In this document: piece by piece, positions 47,901 through 56,636 of the stretch
Layout of the letters: the number at the start of each line of letters is the position of its first letter
Numbering within the stretch: position 1 is the stretch's first letter
Assembly: GCA_947396885.1 (NCBI GenBank)
Contig: OX377205.1
Span: 28,397,899-28,461,898, forward strand
Length of the DNA stretch: 64,000 nt
Reading direction: 5' to 3'
From: Heligmosomoides polygyrus polygyrus
Lineage: Eukaryota > Nematoda > Chromadorea > Rhabditida > Heligmosomidae
Position numbers and translations under genes: made by a program
Notes under the pieces: generated by a model
What the model was told of the DNA's origin: nothing
What the model saw: only the letters and a program-made list of their open reading frames with translations
Databases searched by the model: none

Positions 47901-48828
47901 TCAGCGACTTAAAGATGCTTTAATTGAAGGCGTCGCAATCGTGGTGGGACGAGATCGCAGTCAATGGTGTTAACCATCAGATGAGATTCACTAACACCCT
48001 TCAAACCAAACCGCTAGCGCCAATTAGATGGACCCAGGTTCGTGAAAAACATACATATAATACTCAAGTTGCAGTTGTAGCTTACTTTCCAAAAGTAAAC
48101 TTTTAAAAGTGACCTATGGAAAGGCATTCAAGGATTGAACAATCTTATTAGAAAGGCTAAAGATTGACGATACACATTGTGGTGTAAACTTCGTCTTCAA
48201 CTCGCCTAGTAATGTGCTGATGTTTCATTGCCTTTTTTCAAATAAAGTGCAATTAGACCGCAAGAAAGACATGCAAGACTTCTTCCATCCTCACTAGATG
48301 CAGAAAAGATCAGGAACTGAGTAACAAGCGGGGAAGACTTCGGTAAACAAAATTAAATCTCTGCCAATCCGCACTATATATGGTGTCGAATAAAGCCACT
48401 CAGAAAGTAAATTCGTAATTTGTCGTACTTTTTTAGAGTTGAGTAACCTAAATGAGTAGACTAATGGAGATATGGAAAATTATCGCTTTCAGATGGCATG
48501 GGCGACCACTTACAGACTTGGATGTGGAGTGCAACGCTGTGGGAGCAACACTGTTGTAGTATGCCGTTACGCACCACGGTACTATTTTCTAACGTTTCTG
48601 TTTCAGTTGTGAGTTGGAGCTCATCTCAAAGCTGGTGTTTCTGATTCTAGAGCCTCAGTAATAATTGGTCCCGTTTTTCTCTATTTTTACGTTTTTTGTT
48701 GGACTAATTGTACTAATTTATTTTCCAGCGGCAACATCGTTGACCAATACATCTACAAGGTGGGCGCCCCATGTGGGGACTGCATAAGCGGGAGCCTCTG
48801 CACACCTCCTATTCGCTCTCTGTCTTGA
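32823..48828 (+). CDS. Two-domain CAP (SCP/TAPS, ASP-like) secreted protein gene, 11 recognised exons
   Basis: Exons: 32823-32923, 33751-33851, 34318-34456, 36243-36346, 39631-39785, 42525-42726, 43052-43130, 47588-47743, 47930-48037, 48493-48578, 48729-48828. All have AG acceptors and GT donors, and every phase matches, giving 442 residues to TGA at 48826-48828. Residues 1-147 form CAP domain 1, about 148-199 a Cys-rich hinge, about 200-248 a Thr/Ala-rich linker, and about 255-442 CAP domain 2 with a Cys-rich tail. Introns before the YD/QCD segment and before MAW/MIY are phase 0 in both domains, as expected from internal duplication. The family is secreted; in parasitic nematodes such ASPs are released at host entry or by adults. 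The signal exon is missing. Both domains lack most of the His/Glu tetrad of classic CAP proteins. Confidence 0.85.
33751..33851 (+). CDS. CAP gene exon b: domain 1 second segment
   Basis: Acceptor TTTCCTTTAG, donor GTAAGC. Reads QCDPLLEQAATVLVSIC, matching the family pattern of a Tyr/Asp-Leu-Glu-x-x-Ala helix ending in Cys, then GSSFNMY where a GEN motif would be expected. Ends with two bases (CA) completed by the next exon. Confidence 0.75.
34318..34456 (+). CDS. CAP gene exon c: domain 1 third segment
   Basis: Acceptor GTTTTCAG, donor GTACGC. Reads TLQGQTALQPAQLIDAAIND, then WRTKAAFAPL and NQNLESFAN. The AINDW stretch matches the AVxxWWxE helix of CAP domains. Ends in phase 0 exactly where the second domain also has an intron. 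Confidence 0.85.
35746..35980 (+). mobile_element. tRNA-derived SINE, copy 4 (intronic)
   Basis: Plus-strand copy in the CAP gene intron between exons c and d. It has GTGAGCGCAGTCGGAGAAAA (A-box region), a degenerate B-box region near 35805-35820 (GGTTCTTGGTTCGCG), then GCCCAGGCCAACCAAGCC and TTCACGACATCTTGTAGAA. It is 3'-truncated and no TSD was found. Confidence 0.75.
36243..36346 (+). CDS. CAP gene exon d: domain 1 core strand
   Basis: Acceptor TTATTTTCAG, donor GTAAGT. Reads MIYYKSTKFGCANQDCSAVG and ends AVVCVFDN. It is equivalent to MAWxxTxxxGCGVxxC...VVCxY in intact CAP domains. The Cys pattern is retained but the CRY box is changed to CVF. Confidence 0.85.
39128..39203 (+). other. tRNA-like sequence with A and B boxes (pseudogene or SINE head)
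   Basis: GGTGGTGTAGTGGCGCAGAG resembles a D-arm with A box, and GGTTCGAACCC is a perfect B-box core. The anticodon loop would be CCCGTCA, lacking the invariant T33, and the acceptor ends do not pair. So it is not a functional tRNA. It lies in the CAP-gene intron upstream of exon e and differs from the other SINE family here. Confidence 0.6.
39631..39785 (+). CDS. CAP gene exon e: Cys-rich hinge
   Basis: Acceptor TTTCTTTCAG, donor GTACGT. Reads KPALNSQLYPPGTGTAGC, TDPDCDNALTGATC and QGLCSPQAGAAFP. The LYPPG segment and the four Cys residues (GC, DC, TC, LC) match the hinge that follows CAP domain 1 in double-domain ASPs. Confidence 0.88.
41030..42060 (+). pseudogene. CR1-like 3' fragment (intronic, sense)
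   Basis: Starts with KAFADDFKIY (RT catalytic FADD) near 41045, then WANKWGLHLSKE in broken frames. The open frame 41135-41515 gives KTKVLHLLSNNQNHAYSTAG, NTDLGFIISKDLCFDKHCEF and AYKTYVRPILEYAIPVF, the usual C-terminal region of CR1/Jockey-type pol. Decayed coding continues to about 41830. The 3' end at 42040-42060 is an ACATA-type tail (AACATAACATAACATT). It lies in the CAP gene intron before exon f. Confidence 0.8.
42525..42726 (+). CDS. CAP gene exon f: Thr/Ala linker and start of domain 2
   Basis: Acceptor TTATTTAG, donor GTATCA. About 50 residues are almost only Thr and Ala (ACT/ACA/GCT/GCG codons), a likely O-glycosylated stalk, followed by SGPMTQAIRDRVLEIHNNRR. The HN of domain 2 is intact, unlike domain 1. 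The codon repetition is a minisatellite likely to vary in length between alleles. Confidence 0.9.
43052..43130 (+). CDS. CAP gene exon g
   Basis: Acceptor CCTTATAG, donor GTATGA. Reads QLLATGQVVNGRTGQNCGT and ends MNIYQM. This is the loop between the first helix and the YD segment of domain 2. Ends in phase 0. Confidence 0.9.
43516..43966. mobile_element. 450-bp palindromic MITE (intronic)
   Basis: The left 85 bp (AGTTTCTTGTGCGC, then CCTGACGTTTCGACGC and GTCGTCTT) recurs inverted at the right end (43880-43966). Inner parts are also inverted (CGCAAAGAGGGATAA near 43681 and TTATCCCTCTTTGCG near 43766). No coding capacity. It sits in the intron between exons g and h. The superfamily is not assigned because no clear TSD was found. 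Confidence 0.8.
44600..45420 (-). other. Coding-like minus-strand stretch of unknown origin
   Basis: Three minus-strand frames (44599-44787, 44795-45022, 45178-45420) run one after another and use Cys, His and Arg in a way that looks like decayed coding sequence, e.g. CFHGGRYYCYAKGPEGHTQS and RRSDRTLDQLEEYLLHVNRL. It may be a retroelement remnant. No named domain could be supported. Confidence 0.3.
45501..45742 (-). mobile_element. tRNA-derived SINE, copy 2
   Basis: Minus-strand copy in the CAP gene intron before exon h. It is flanked by a perfect 11-bp TSD (TTATTCACTAT at 45490-45500 and 45743-45753). The tail on the plus strand reads GAAGGATAAAGTATAAAGG. The B-box-like region is near 45690-45705 (GTTCGGACATCC on the minus strand). 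Confidence 0.85.
46150..47200 (-). pseudogene. CR1-like 3' fragment (intronic, antisense)
   Basis: Minus-strand pieces read FGVPQGECCLR (motif B), VKRKMFADVIKTTKTI (motif C region with FADV in place of FADD), AEEWELPLAEEKAHFLL, then in 46530-46805 RKASHRMYKLIRVL and RAYKTYVRPIVESGTTVFNP. The 3' side ends in an ATAAATAAATAAAT-type tail at about 46162-46185. Highly decayed. Confidence 0.75.
47588..47743 (+). CDS. CAP gene exon h
   Basis: Acceptor ATTTTTAG, donor GTATGG. Reads KYDRGLEVLAQNYADQCPIN and DNGENVKIIPSN. The GEN motif of CAP domains is intact, but the His normally found a few residues after the Cys (CxxxH) is absent (CPINANGSD). Confidence 0.95.
47764..47898. mobile_element. Palindromic PIF/Harbinger-like MITE, copy 2 (inside CAP intron)
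   Basis: The element (47767-47895, 129 bp) begins GGCCTATGTTATACC and ends GGTATAACAAAGGCC, flanked by TAA at 47764-47766 and 47896-47898. The arms contain CGCTCACCCCGAGCGA, as in copy 1. It occupies most of the 186-bp intron between exons h and i. Confidence 0.88.
47930..48037 (+). CDS. CAP gene exon i
   Basis: Acceptor AATTGAAG, donor GTTCGT. Reads ASQSWWDEIAVNGVNHQMRF and ends APIRWTQ. The SWWDE helix is well conserved. The GHYTQ box has become IRWTQ, so its His is lost. The intron before this exon is almost filled by a palindromic MITE (47767-47895). Confidence 0.95.
48493..48578 (+). CDS. CAP gene exon j
   Basis: Acceptor GCTTTCAG, donor GTACTA. Reads MAWATTYRLGCGVQRCGSN and ends VVVCRYAP. 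It completes the first CAP signature (TQMAWATT) and begins the second (VVCRYAPRGNI), which runs over the next splice junction. Confidence 0.95.
48729..48828 (+). CDS. CAP gene exon k: terminal exon
   Basis: Acceptor TTTTCCAG. Reads GNIVDQYIYKVGAPCGDC and ISGSLCTPPIRSLS, then TGA. The three Cys residues form the usual C-terminal Cys-rich tail of ASPs. Confidence 0.95.
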
Positions 48829-48863
48829 AGATGATTTAGGCAGAGACATTTGCTCGTCCGTTC

Positions 48864-48869
48864 AATAAA
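48864..48869 (+). terminator. Polyadenylation signal AATAAA
   Basis: Canonical hexamer 36 bases after the CAP-gene stop codon, a normal nematode 3' UTR length. Confidence 0.8.
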
Positions 48870-49989
48870 TTGAGAGCATTCAAATGTGTATTGCATACAT
48901 GATTTTACCATCGAATAGGAATTAGCCGATTAAACAGGTGTTGCTTATTCTTCCATTTCGTTTTTTTTAATGTTAAAAATCCACGGTTGTAGATACGGAG
49001 AAGTGGGCAGATCCATTCACCAAGGGATACCTCAAAAGATTGAGCCGCTGGAAGCGCTCTGAATTTTCTTTTAAAATCCAGCACTGGACATTTGGAGCAC
49101 AGGATACATATTCCGTCCTTATTTCATCAACAGGGCAGCCCCTATTACCTCGATCTTGCAGCATCAGACATTGAAAAGCAGCGCTTTTCTTTCGGACGTT
49201 ACTGAGCTGCTATGCGATACCTGAGCGTCGGTCGTCTAAGAAAAACTCAGCTATACATAGAGCTCTGCTATACCGTATAAACGTGAATCTCAAGGGTAGA
49301 ACAGAGCCAGCAGCTCGGACGACAACTGACACTGTTCGCTAATCGAGGCATAGAAAATCCAATCTTGGCGGCACACAAAAATCGACTGCGTTTTGTTCGT
49401 CTTCCGATGGGAATGTCCACTTCTGCCAGTAAAACTTCAAGTACAATAGCAGCAGCATAACAAATGCCAAGGCTTATCTAAAGTCGCTTGTGGACCTTTA
49501 CATAAAGTTCTGTCAACGTCTAGACTATTGCGATCAATGAAAGTTGGATGACCACTGATAAAAAAAGAAAAGTCGATAACAGCTATCGACTTTTGCGCCC
49601 GATCGAGACTTTCTACCTTCTCTGAAGTTCTTTTCAACCTCACATTGTCATGATTTTCAACTTCCTAATCGGTTGAATTTGTGTATTTTCCGCTATATTC
49701 ACTATGTTTAGCTAACTCCCGGCCACAGTCCGACTTCGCCCTTCATTGCAAGTACATATATTTGTAACTTACGACTAAGCAAACACGTAACTAATTTTAG
49801 AGGATACTCTGGAATTGACTTTGGTTTTCAGTGTTTGTTCTACACCTTTGCGAGGTACTCCTTCTGGGGATCATGAACGCACCTTTCGTGATCCATCGCA
49901 AAAACACTGCAGTCACCAGCTCCTCTCAAGTCAATGTAAGCTAACCAACCAGAGCTGCTTCGGGTGCTCTTTTTCAAGCATCTGAAGGT
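48870..49989. other. No gene recognised
   Basis: AT-rich sequence downstream of the CAP gene. It contains an 11-bp-stem hairpin at 49568-49594 (AAAAGTCGATA with its inverse, loop ACAGC). No domain or transposon family was recognised. Confidence 0.4.
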
Positions 49990-50430
49990 TTATAGTGTAC
50001 CACGAATATTGCCACTTGCTGTCTATTCTCCAAGCGTGATGTGAGCGCATCATCGCAAGCAAGCGCTTTATCTATCGGCGCTTCATCAAACTTCTGCGGA
50101 ATGGCACCGCTTCGGTTCTTGACGCTGAGACGAATCAACTTCTTTGGTCGCAGGCCAGAACTCGCTCATCGTTTATCGCTACCGGCAGAACAGCGTTTCA
50201 CCTGATCTTTGGCTTGAAGTTCTTCGACCACATCATGGAACGCGTTAGTGAAAGAACACAATTTGGGCCGAGCGTGAATTCTCTTCACCCAATGCACTGC
50301 CAACAGTCGTTAGTGCTGATATCGCGTACTAGAAACCCGTAAACGGTCGGTGCCGTTATCCTGGTGGATTCGAGTCGCTAACGTCCGTCGCTAAGTAATC
50401 GCTCTTCTTTACGCTCAGTTCGGGTCCCGT
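49990..50430 (-). pseudogene. Strongly decayed RTE pol C-terminal fragment
   Basis: Minus-strand words RLSVKNRSGAIPQKFDEAPI and a preceding Tyr/Cys region resemble, with deletions, the ETESRLSV and IRQKFGVAPIADK part of the RTE at 8075-8539. No boundaries can be set. Confidence 0.45.
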
Positions 50431-50570
50431 TTGTCTCCTGGTCTCCTGTCTCCTTTTTTAATTTGACAGAAATTATATATTTTTCTTGTTTTCACTGTCT
50501 AGTCCTATAGGCAATTTGGTTTTGAAAGTAGATGTAATAACACATAGCAGAAGCATCGTCAGCAAATTAT

Positions 50571-51802
50571 TATGTCGTTGCATATGAAATGACCGATTTT
50601 GGCTGAAAACTGGCAGATCATAACTTTGCTCGAAAGCAATTTTATAAATTGAAAACACTTTTACAACGAATTCAGATTTCCCAACGCGACAATAGCTTAG
50701 ACACTCCATCTTCATAGGAATCAGAGCTGCGAGATTTGATAGAACATAAGAAGGCGTTTTCTACATAATCTTGGTTGCTTAATTTTTATCCTTCAATTGA
50801 GGATCTAAAAGCTTGAAAAACGATAATTGGTAGGGTACATATCTGGTGAGTATTCTGCATATGGCAGAGTTTCGTATCCCAATTCATCCAGTTTCTGGGC
50901 AACAATTTTCGAAACGGGCGGACTCGTGTTGTCATTGAGTATCGGCCTTGACCAAAGCCGGCTGTTTTTCAGTCAACTTCTGGTGCATCACCTCAATTTC
51001 GGCACAGAACTTCTCCGCTGTAATAGTTTCTCCATCCTTCAAGAACTTGTAATGGACTATACCAGCCATTGTCCACGGTCACCATGTTCTTCTTCGGATG
51101 TAGACTTATTTCGGCATCTCCTTGGGACTCTCATTCTTGTCCAGGCTCTGTGCTGTGCGAAGACGATTGTCGAAAAGGATCCATTTTTCGTCGCACGTCA
51201 TCACCCTGTCCAAAAAAGTCTCCACTAGATTGCGCAGCCTTAACGAAACACAGATGTCGTGGCGCTTTAGCAACTGCCCGATGGATCCATTTATCCAATT
51301 TGTCTACTTTTCCGAACGCATTTAAGTGGCAACTGATAGTGCTGCCGTCAACGCCGGAATGCTGTGTTGCCTCTCTCACAGTTTGACGAAGATCCGCTTT
51401 CACTGCTTTCAGGTGGTCGTCGTTAAAGAGTGTTGGCGACCCACCTCAGTCGTCACCTTCGAGACTTTCATCTCCAGACCGAAAACTTTCGAATCAGTGT
51501 TGTGCGTTCCTTAGCGAAATGTTCCAAAAATGCAGCGTTGATGTTACGAGCTGCGGCCCGGCGTTGTGTCCACTTTACCATTCATAAATTATGTCACCCA
51601 AATATCACGTTGGTTCGTGTTGTAAAAACGGCGTCAAGGGGAATTATGTCACTATAAATGTTAAGAAAGCGGGATTCTGCGCTTTTATAAACTATATACA
51701 TTGCCTAAAAAGAGAACATTAGCCACATTAAAGAACTTTAACCACGAAAAATCGACCAGAAGTTGAGATTGCAAAATCGGCCATTTCATATGCAACGACC
51801 TA
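50571..51802 (-). mobile_element. Mariner element 2 with about 30-bp TIRs
   Basis: The left end TATGTCGTTGCATATGAAAT and the right end, inverted, TAGGTCGTTGCATATGAAAT continue matching for about 30 bases (GACCGATTTTG / GGCCGATTTTG). TA lies at both borders. The TIRs and the protein differ from mariner 1, so this is a second family. Confidence 0.9.
50590..51660 (-). pseudogene. Mariner transposase remnant (family 2)
   Basis: On the minus strand, 51131-51403 reads MKADLRQTVREATQHSGVDG, STISCHLNAFGKVDKLDKWI (second HTH and KWVPH-like box). Farther on come HYKFLKDGETITAEKFCAEI and MHQKLTEKQPALV, the segment between the first two catalytic Asp residues. The N-terminal HTH (51450-51640) and the C-terminal half are broken by several stops and shifts. 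Inactive. Confidence 0.8.
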
Positions 51803-52629
51803 ATACCTTGGTGTGGGAGAAGCTACTGGACAAGTGATATCGTGCTAAGATTGCCAAGTTTACATCTATTGTAAATGCCCGTACTTTCCGGCTCTCTCTC
51901 TGCAAAAATCCGCGCTTTGGAATGAAACGGAACGTCTTTTATATGGTATCAAAGGAAGTGCCTTCCGGAATAAACTATTTTTAAGAAAAAAATTTGATTT
52001 ATAGCTAATCTCTGAGTGAATGAGGAGCGCGTTTTTACAGCGCTAAAAAGAGGACATGGCGATTATTCTTACCAGTTGATACCTACAATTTCGTTTTCGT
52101 GAAAATGTAGATTTTTTTCAAGACAGCAAAAACACTTGTGAAAAATACACGCACCTTTACTTTCCTTTTTGGAGTAAGCAGCATTTGTTATCAATAAAAC
52201 GTAAAGCGGAACTACACATCCTGTCGAATGCATGGCGATCTTTCAATATCCTCTTTCTACAGGTGGAACACTGCAGCCTTTCTATACTCTGAACCACTCT
52301 AAGCTTTGACTAACAACTTTTACTTAAAAACCCGTTTTATAAATAATTAAACGGTCTGTTTACTTACTGGGAAGGTGAGCTGAAAATTTTCGGTCAAAGT
52401 TGCACCAGTGTCATTAAGCTGTCCAGTTTTATACTTCCCTTCTTTATTCGCTTTCCCGGCACTTAAGCGTGTTTTAAGATAAATCCTTTGAAGCAATATC
52501 TGCATATAACTTTAGGACCTTGATTATGTTTCCGGGTCGACTTAAGGTGCAGTTTATTTTGAGAAGAAAATGGCATGCTAAACACATGACACACACGACC
52601 TTCGATTACCCTCTTCTTTTTCTTCAGCG
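51803..52629. other. No gene recognised
   Basis: AT-rich sequence between mariner 2 and the RTE copy. No coding or RNA signal was accepted. Confidence 0.4.
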
Positions 52630-54190
52630 TTTGTCCCACTTCAGGGCGGGGTCCGCTTTTCTGGTGCCATGTCGCCATCTTTCCCGATCCCGTGCTAGAT
52701 CAAGGTGAAACCAGCCACTTTAAAGTCCTTGTGTAAAGTATCAGTCCAGCGCTGCTTCGGGCGCCCTCTAGGCCGCTTTCTAGACACTTCGAAGTTAAGG
52801 CCTATCTTACGGACGCTGTCTTCTTTCCACGCAGAACGTGGCCGTACCATCGCAGGCGAGCTTCTCGCATCTTGTCAGCCATCGGCGCGACACCGAACTT
52901 CTGCCGAATCACATCGTTTCGGATGCGGTCCAGGCGCGTGACTCCAGCCGTCCAGCGCAGCATCTTCGTTTCCATTACGCTGAGGTGACTTTCCGTTTCC
53001 TTTGTCGCAAGCCAACACTCAACTCCTTACATCGCTACCGGCCGGACACTGTTTTATAGATCTTTGACTTTAAGCGCTCGGGCATCTTCTTGTCGCAGAG
53101 TACTCCAGTCAACGAGCGCCACTTGGACCAAGCTACACTCACGCGTGAGTTCACTTCAACCATCAGACTGCCATCAAAGGCTATTGCTGATCCCAAGTAT
53201 TTGAACACCGAAGTGCGTGCAAGCTCAGTACCGTTATTTTTAATGGAGCTGGAATCGTTCACGTCAGTCGTGAAATACTTGGTCTTCTTAACGTTCAATT
53301 TGAGTCCGAACATCGCCAGGCGGTCGCACCAAGCTTGCACCTCTCGCTCGAGTTCGCCTTTGTCTTCGCAGGCGAGCATCACGTCAACAGCATATAGCAA
53401 CGTCCAAGGGACGGGCTTCTAAAGATCTCGCGTAATGGCATCCATTACGACAACAAAGAGGAGAAGAGTAGTGGGGAAAGCACTGATCCTTGGTGCACCC
53501 CAACAGAGATGGGAAACTCCGTCGAGGTTCCTGCTGCCGCTTGCACACGACTCTTTGGACAAGAGTATAGCATTCGCACCCGCTCTACAAGTTCTTCGGG
53601 AACACCGTGCTGTCGTAGGGCGTACCATATAACCTCACGCGCTACGCGATCGAAGGCCTTCTCCAAGTCGAGAAAGGCAAGATGCACCGGCTTCGGTTTC
53701 TCGCGATGCTTCTCTACCAGAAGACGGGCGGCATGTATGGCATCGATCGTGCCACAACCAGCCACGAAACCGCACTGATTTCTGGAAAGCTGGACTATTT
53801 CGCGAATTCGGCTATCTAGGATTCGCTCGAATATCTTCATGCTGTGCAAAAGCAACCGAATTGGATGGTAATTTGAGCAGTCTGCAGGGCTGCCCTTCTT
53901 CTTCCAAATCGGGATCGTCGTACTTTCCTGCCAAATATCAGGCACCTTCTTCTCCGCTACAACCTGGTTGAAAAGCTTGGCCAACCACTCAGCAGAATAC
54001 CAGAACTTCGACTTCCATAAGGGGTTAGGGACGAAACGAGCATATTAGTTGCATAACCTTAATTCCTTTTCATTTTATACTCGCTGTTTTTACCGTATTC
54101 CATAAATCAGCTGGCAAGTCATCTGGACCAGTTGCCTTGCCCGGCCTCATCATCCTCAGAGCCGCGTCAGTTTCCTCCACAGTGATTTCG
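52630..54190 (-). mobile_element. 5'-truncated copy of the nested RTE family
   Basis: Nearly base-for-base equal to the 8059-9560 part of the nested RTE. It contains the RT (53445-53984: NQCGFVAGCGTIDAIHAARL, LAFLDLEKAFDRVAREVIW) and the thumb (53035-53400), again with YAVD and the same TAG stop and frameshift. Homology ends abruptly near 54190 within the central linker, the typical 5' truncation of reverse-transcribed copies. A 77-bp insertion with TSD lies at 54021-54097. The 3' GAA-type tail is near 52610-52632. Confidence 0.9.
54021..54097. mobile_element. 77-bp miniature insertion with 8-bp TSD
   Basis: Comparison with the nested RTE copy shows an exact insertion: TTCCATAA (54013-54020) is repeated at 54098-54105 and the RTE continues after it. 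Ends GGGGTTAGGGACGAAACGAG and, inverted, TACGGTAAAAACAGCGAGTA share an imperfect (A)AACxxCGAG block. An 8-bp TSD points to hAT-like mobilisation. Confidence 0.75.
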
Positions 54191-54658
54191 TAAGTGCGGG
54201 GCCAAAATGTCTTCTAATCAAGCCGAAATCTCACCCTTGGAGGACGATAAGGTGTTTTTATAAGCCTCCAAATATCAATGTCACTTTCTTCGAAGAAACA
54301 ATTTTGTGGCCACTTTAATCATGCGAAAAGTGTGCGGCTAACTGCAAAGAAGTGTATGTAGAGCAACTTTGACGGCGTATAATTGCTAGCAATTTCAACC
54401 CGAAAGGTTCCACATTCGCAGCTTGATTTCCACTGTGGCTTTCAACGAGTCAAACGAAGAAAAACGCACATAAGCTTGACATGTCGAAATTAGAGTCCTC
54501 CAAAGTGGAGACATTTTCTGAAAATAATAGCAATTAAATTATCGTACGCTTTAAGAAAGTACGAAATTGTGATCGTGTAATGCTAGGGAATGCAGAGCAC
54601 TCTGTATTGCTATATAAAGTAAAAAATAGGCTTTATTAGGCCGAATTTCTTCCTTCAT

Positions 54659-55424
54659 GTAAGATCCCAAACTCTCTCGGTCCAGTGCACCGCGTGTGTT
54701 GTGTGAATGCACACAAACACCGCATTTGACGACACCGCTCTAGAAATGCACCTCAGCGGCCACGTGGCGGCTCTTCCTCCTCCATCAAGCCGCGTGCGTC
54801 GCGTCGTGTCGACATGGCAATTTTCGATATCCACCGACACCACGGTCAGTCGATATAGAGGAGGATCGTTGATCGGTCGATGGCGGATCGCGGCTCTTCC
54901 ACCGCACCTACAGGAGAACCCTGGGAGACGGAAGCAGTTCTCGCACGAGCAGCTTGCACCACAACCTGTAGTCCCCTCCCTTGCCCAGTTCTGCGCTCGA
55001 ACAGCGCAGAACCCAGCGGCGGACTCCTCCTGAGCGACGAAAACAGTTTCCACACCGGCAGCTTAGATCGCACATACCCTGGAGTTCCTTCCCGAGCCTA
55101 GTTTTGCTGCGGACTCCTCTTGAGCGACGAAAGCAGTCTCCACACCGGCAGCTTGGATCGGATACACCCTGGAGTCCCTTCCCGAGCCTAGTTCTGCTGC
55201 GGATTGCTCCTGAGCGACGAAAGCAGTCTCCGCTTGGATCGTCCTGAAGTCCCTTCCGGAGTCTAGTTCTGCGCTCGAAGAGCGCAGAACCCAGCTGCGG
55301 ACTCCCCCTGATCGAGGAATGCAGTTGGAGGGCGATTTTTGGACGACGCCGTCGTATTCAGTGTGTTGTGTGCATTCACACAACACACGCGGTGCAGCTG
55401 GACCAAGCGAGCTTGGGACCGTGT
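54659..55424. mobile_element. MULE-like non-autonomous element with internal tandem repeats
   Basis: Long TIRs of about 55 bp: the left arm contains GGTCCAGTGCACCGCGTGTG and the right arm, inverted, GGTCCAGCTGCACCGCGTGT. Both continue TTGTGTGAATGCACAC. A 10-bp direct repeat CTTCCTTCAT flanks the element (54649-54658 and 55425-55434). Long TIRs with a 9-11-bp TSD are typical of Mutator-like elements. The interior consists largely of 90-bp tandem repeats. Open frames here are repeat-derived, not genes. Confidence 0.8.
55019..55296. repeat. 90-bp tandem repeats, three units
   Basis: Units begin GCGGACTCCTCCTGAGCGAC at 55019, 55109 and 55199, and a partial unit begins at 55297. The first two are exactly 90 bp. 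A more diverged partial unit precedes 55019. Palindromes of the type TTCTGCGCTCGA..GCGCAGAA (near 54988 and 55267) border the array. Confidence 0.85.
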
Positions 55425-55434
55425 CTTCCTTCAT

Positions 55435-56636
55435 TAGCTGCTTGGGAGCAGTGGGTGTAATTATCTCCTGCGAGGGCAGGGGTCAGCCGCGACAGGCAGA
55501 TATTGGGTCACTGAAGTATTTTTTAGGCGCCTGCTAGGCGCTTTGCATCTCATCGGGAAGAGGGCTCGGTGCTGACAACGAATATGTGCTTCAATTTACA
55601 ATGCGCTCAATTTGAAGAGCGCTACAGAAAAGCGGCGGAACAGGCGGTTTTTTTTTTGCTTTTTCCGCCCAAAGACCAAAAGTTAAGGCCGGTATTTAGG
55701 TGCTGTTATTTTGTCATCACGTACTCTTCAGAATGTCGATAGCGATCTTGTAGTTCGTCGATGTGATGGGCCCTGTACGCAATTTAGGGGTCGTCCTTTG
55801 AGACAGCACACGAGTAGGGTCGCTTGGGTGCGTCGCTCATGCCTAAGTTCATTCCGACAAACGCTGGAAACCGCTCAAAAACTCTTGTAAGTGAAGAATT
55901 GAGCCGCTGAAGGTTGGTACGTTAACCATGCTAGGAATTGGCACCCCGACAAAGTCTACGTGATGACTTGAATTGAGAACACGGTTATACTCACAACTAC
56001 ATCATGCAGCATGTTGCTCAGTTCGCGGTGAACTTGTCCGTCTTCGTTCCTTGGTGAGCCCAGTTGATGCTGGAGAGAAAAATATAAAGAATGAAACACA
56101 ATTCTCTCTTTGTGGCTTTATTACACCTAGAAATGGACAAATAAACTGTTAATAAATTTATGGATATTATTGTTCAGATAAATATCCTATTAATATAAAA
56201 GCGTTAATCCGTTTGTCTGTGAGTGTGTCGCAAACCTTGTAAGCGTGGAAACGAGTCGAACGTGTAAAGGTAACCGACGGTACGTACATGTAAAACCTGT
56301 TTAGGTTACCGTCACGTGCAATCGATGAAAATGGACGGAAATTGGATGAAAATAGTGAAAAAAGAGGGTGGAGGGTTTCGATCGGACGACCAATAAAGAT
56401 CAATATTATCGATTTTCCGCCGGAGTTATCCAATGTGCTGGCGTTCAGGCATGATTTACATTCACTCAACTGTAACGACCGACCGAACAAAATCTATAGA
56501 CCTTAGCAATTTTTCTGCAGATTAAACCCTTCGGAGTGGTAAAGCGCTGGACGGTGGACAAGACTCGCGACAATCGCTTTGAGAACCTTACGAGTTTTAA
56601 TAGGTCAATAAACCATGTCGTTCTGTTTTCGGAGTT
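55435..56636. other. No gene recognised
   Basis: Moderate GC content up to about 56080, then AT-rich. No domain, RNA gene or bounded repeat was identified. Confidence 0.4.

Noticed and set aside
54655..55434. Several open frames of 70-130 codons with repeated RRKQSPHRQLG-type peptides
   Set aside because: They follow the 90-bp tandem repeat of the MULE-like element and occur on both strands.
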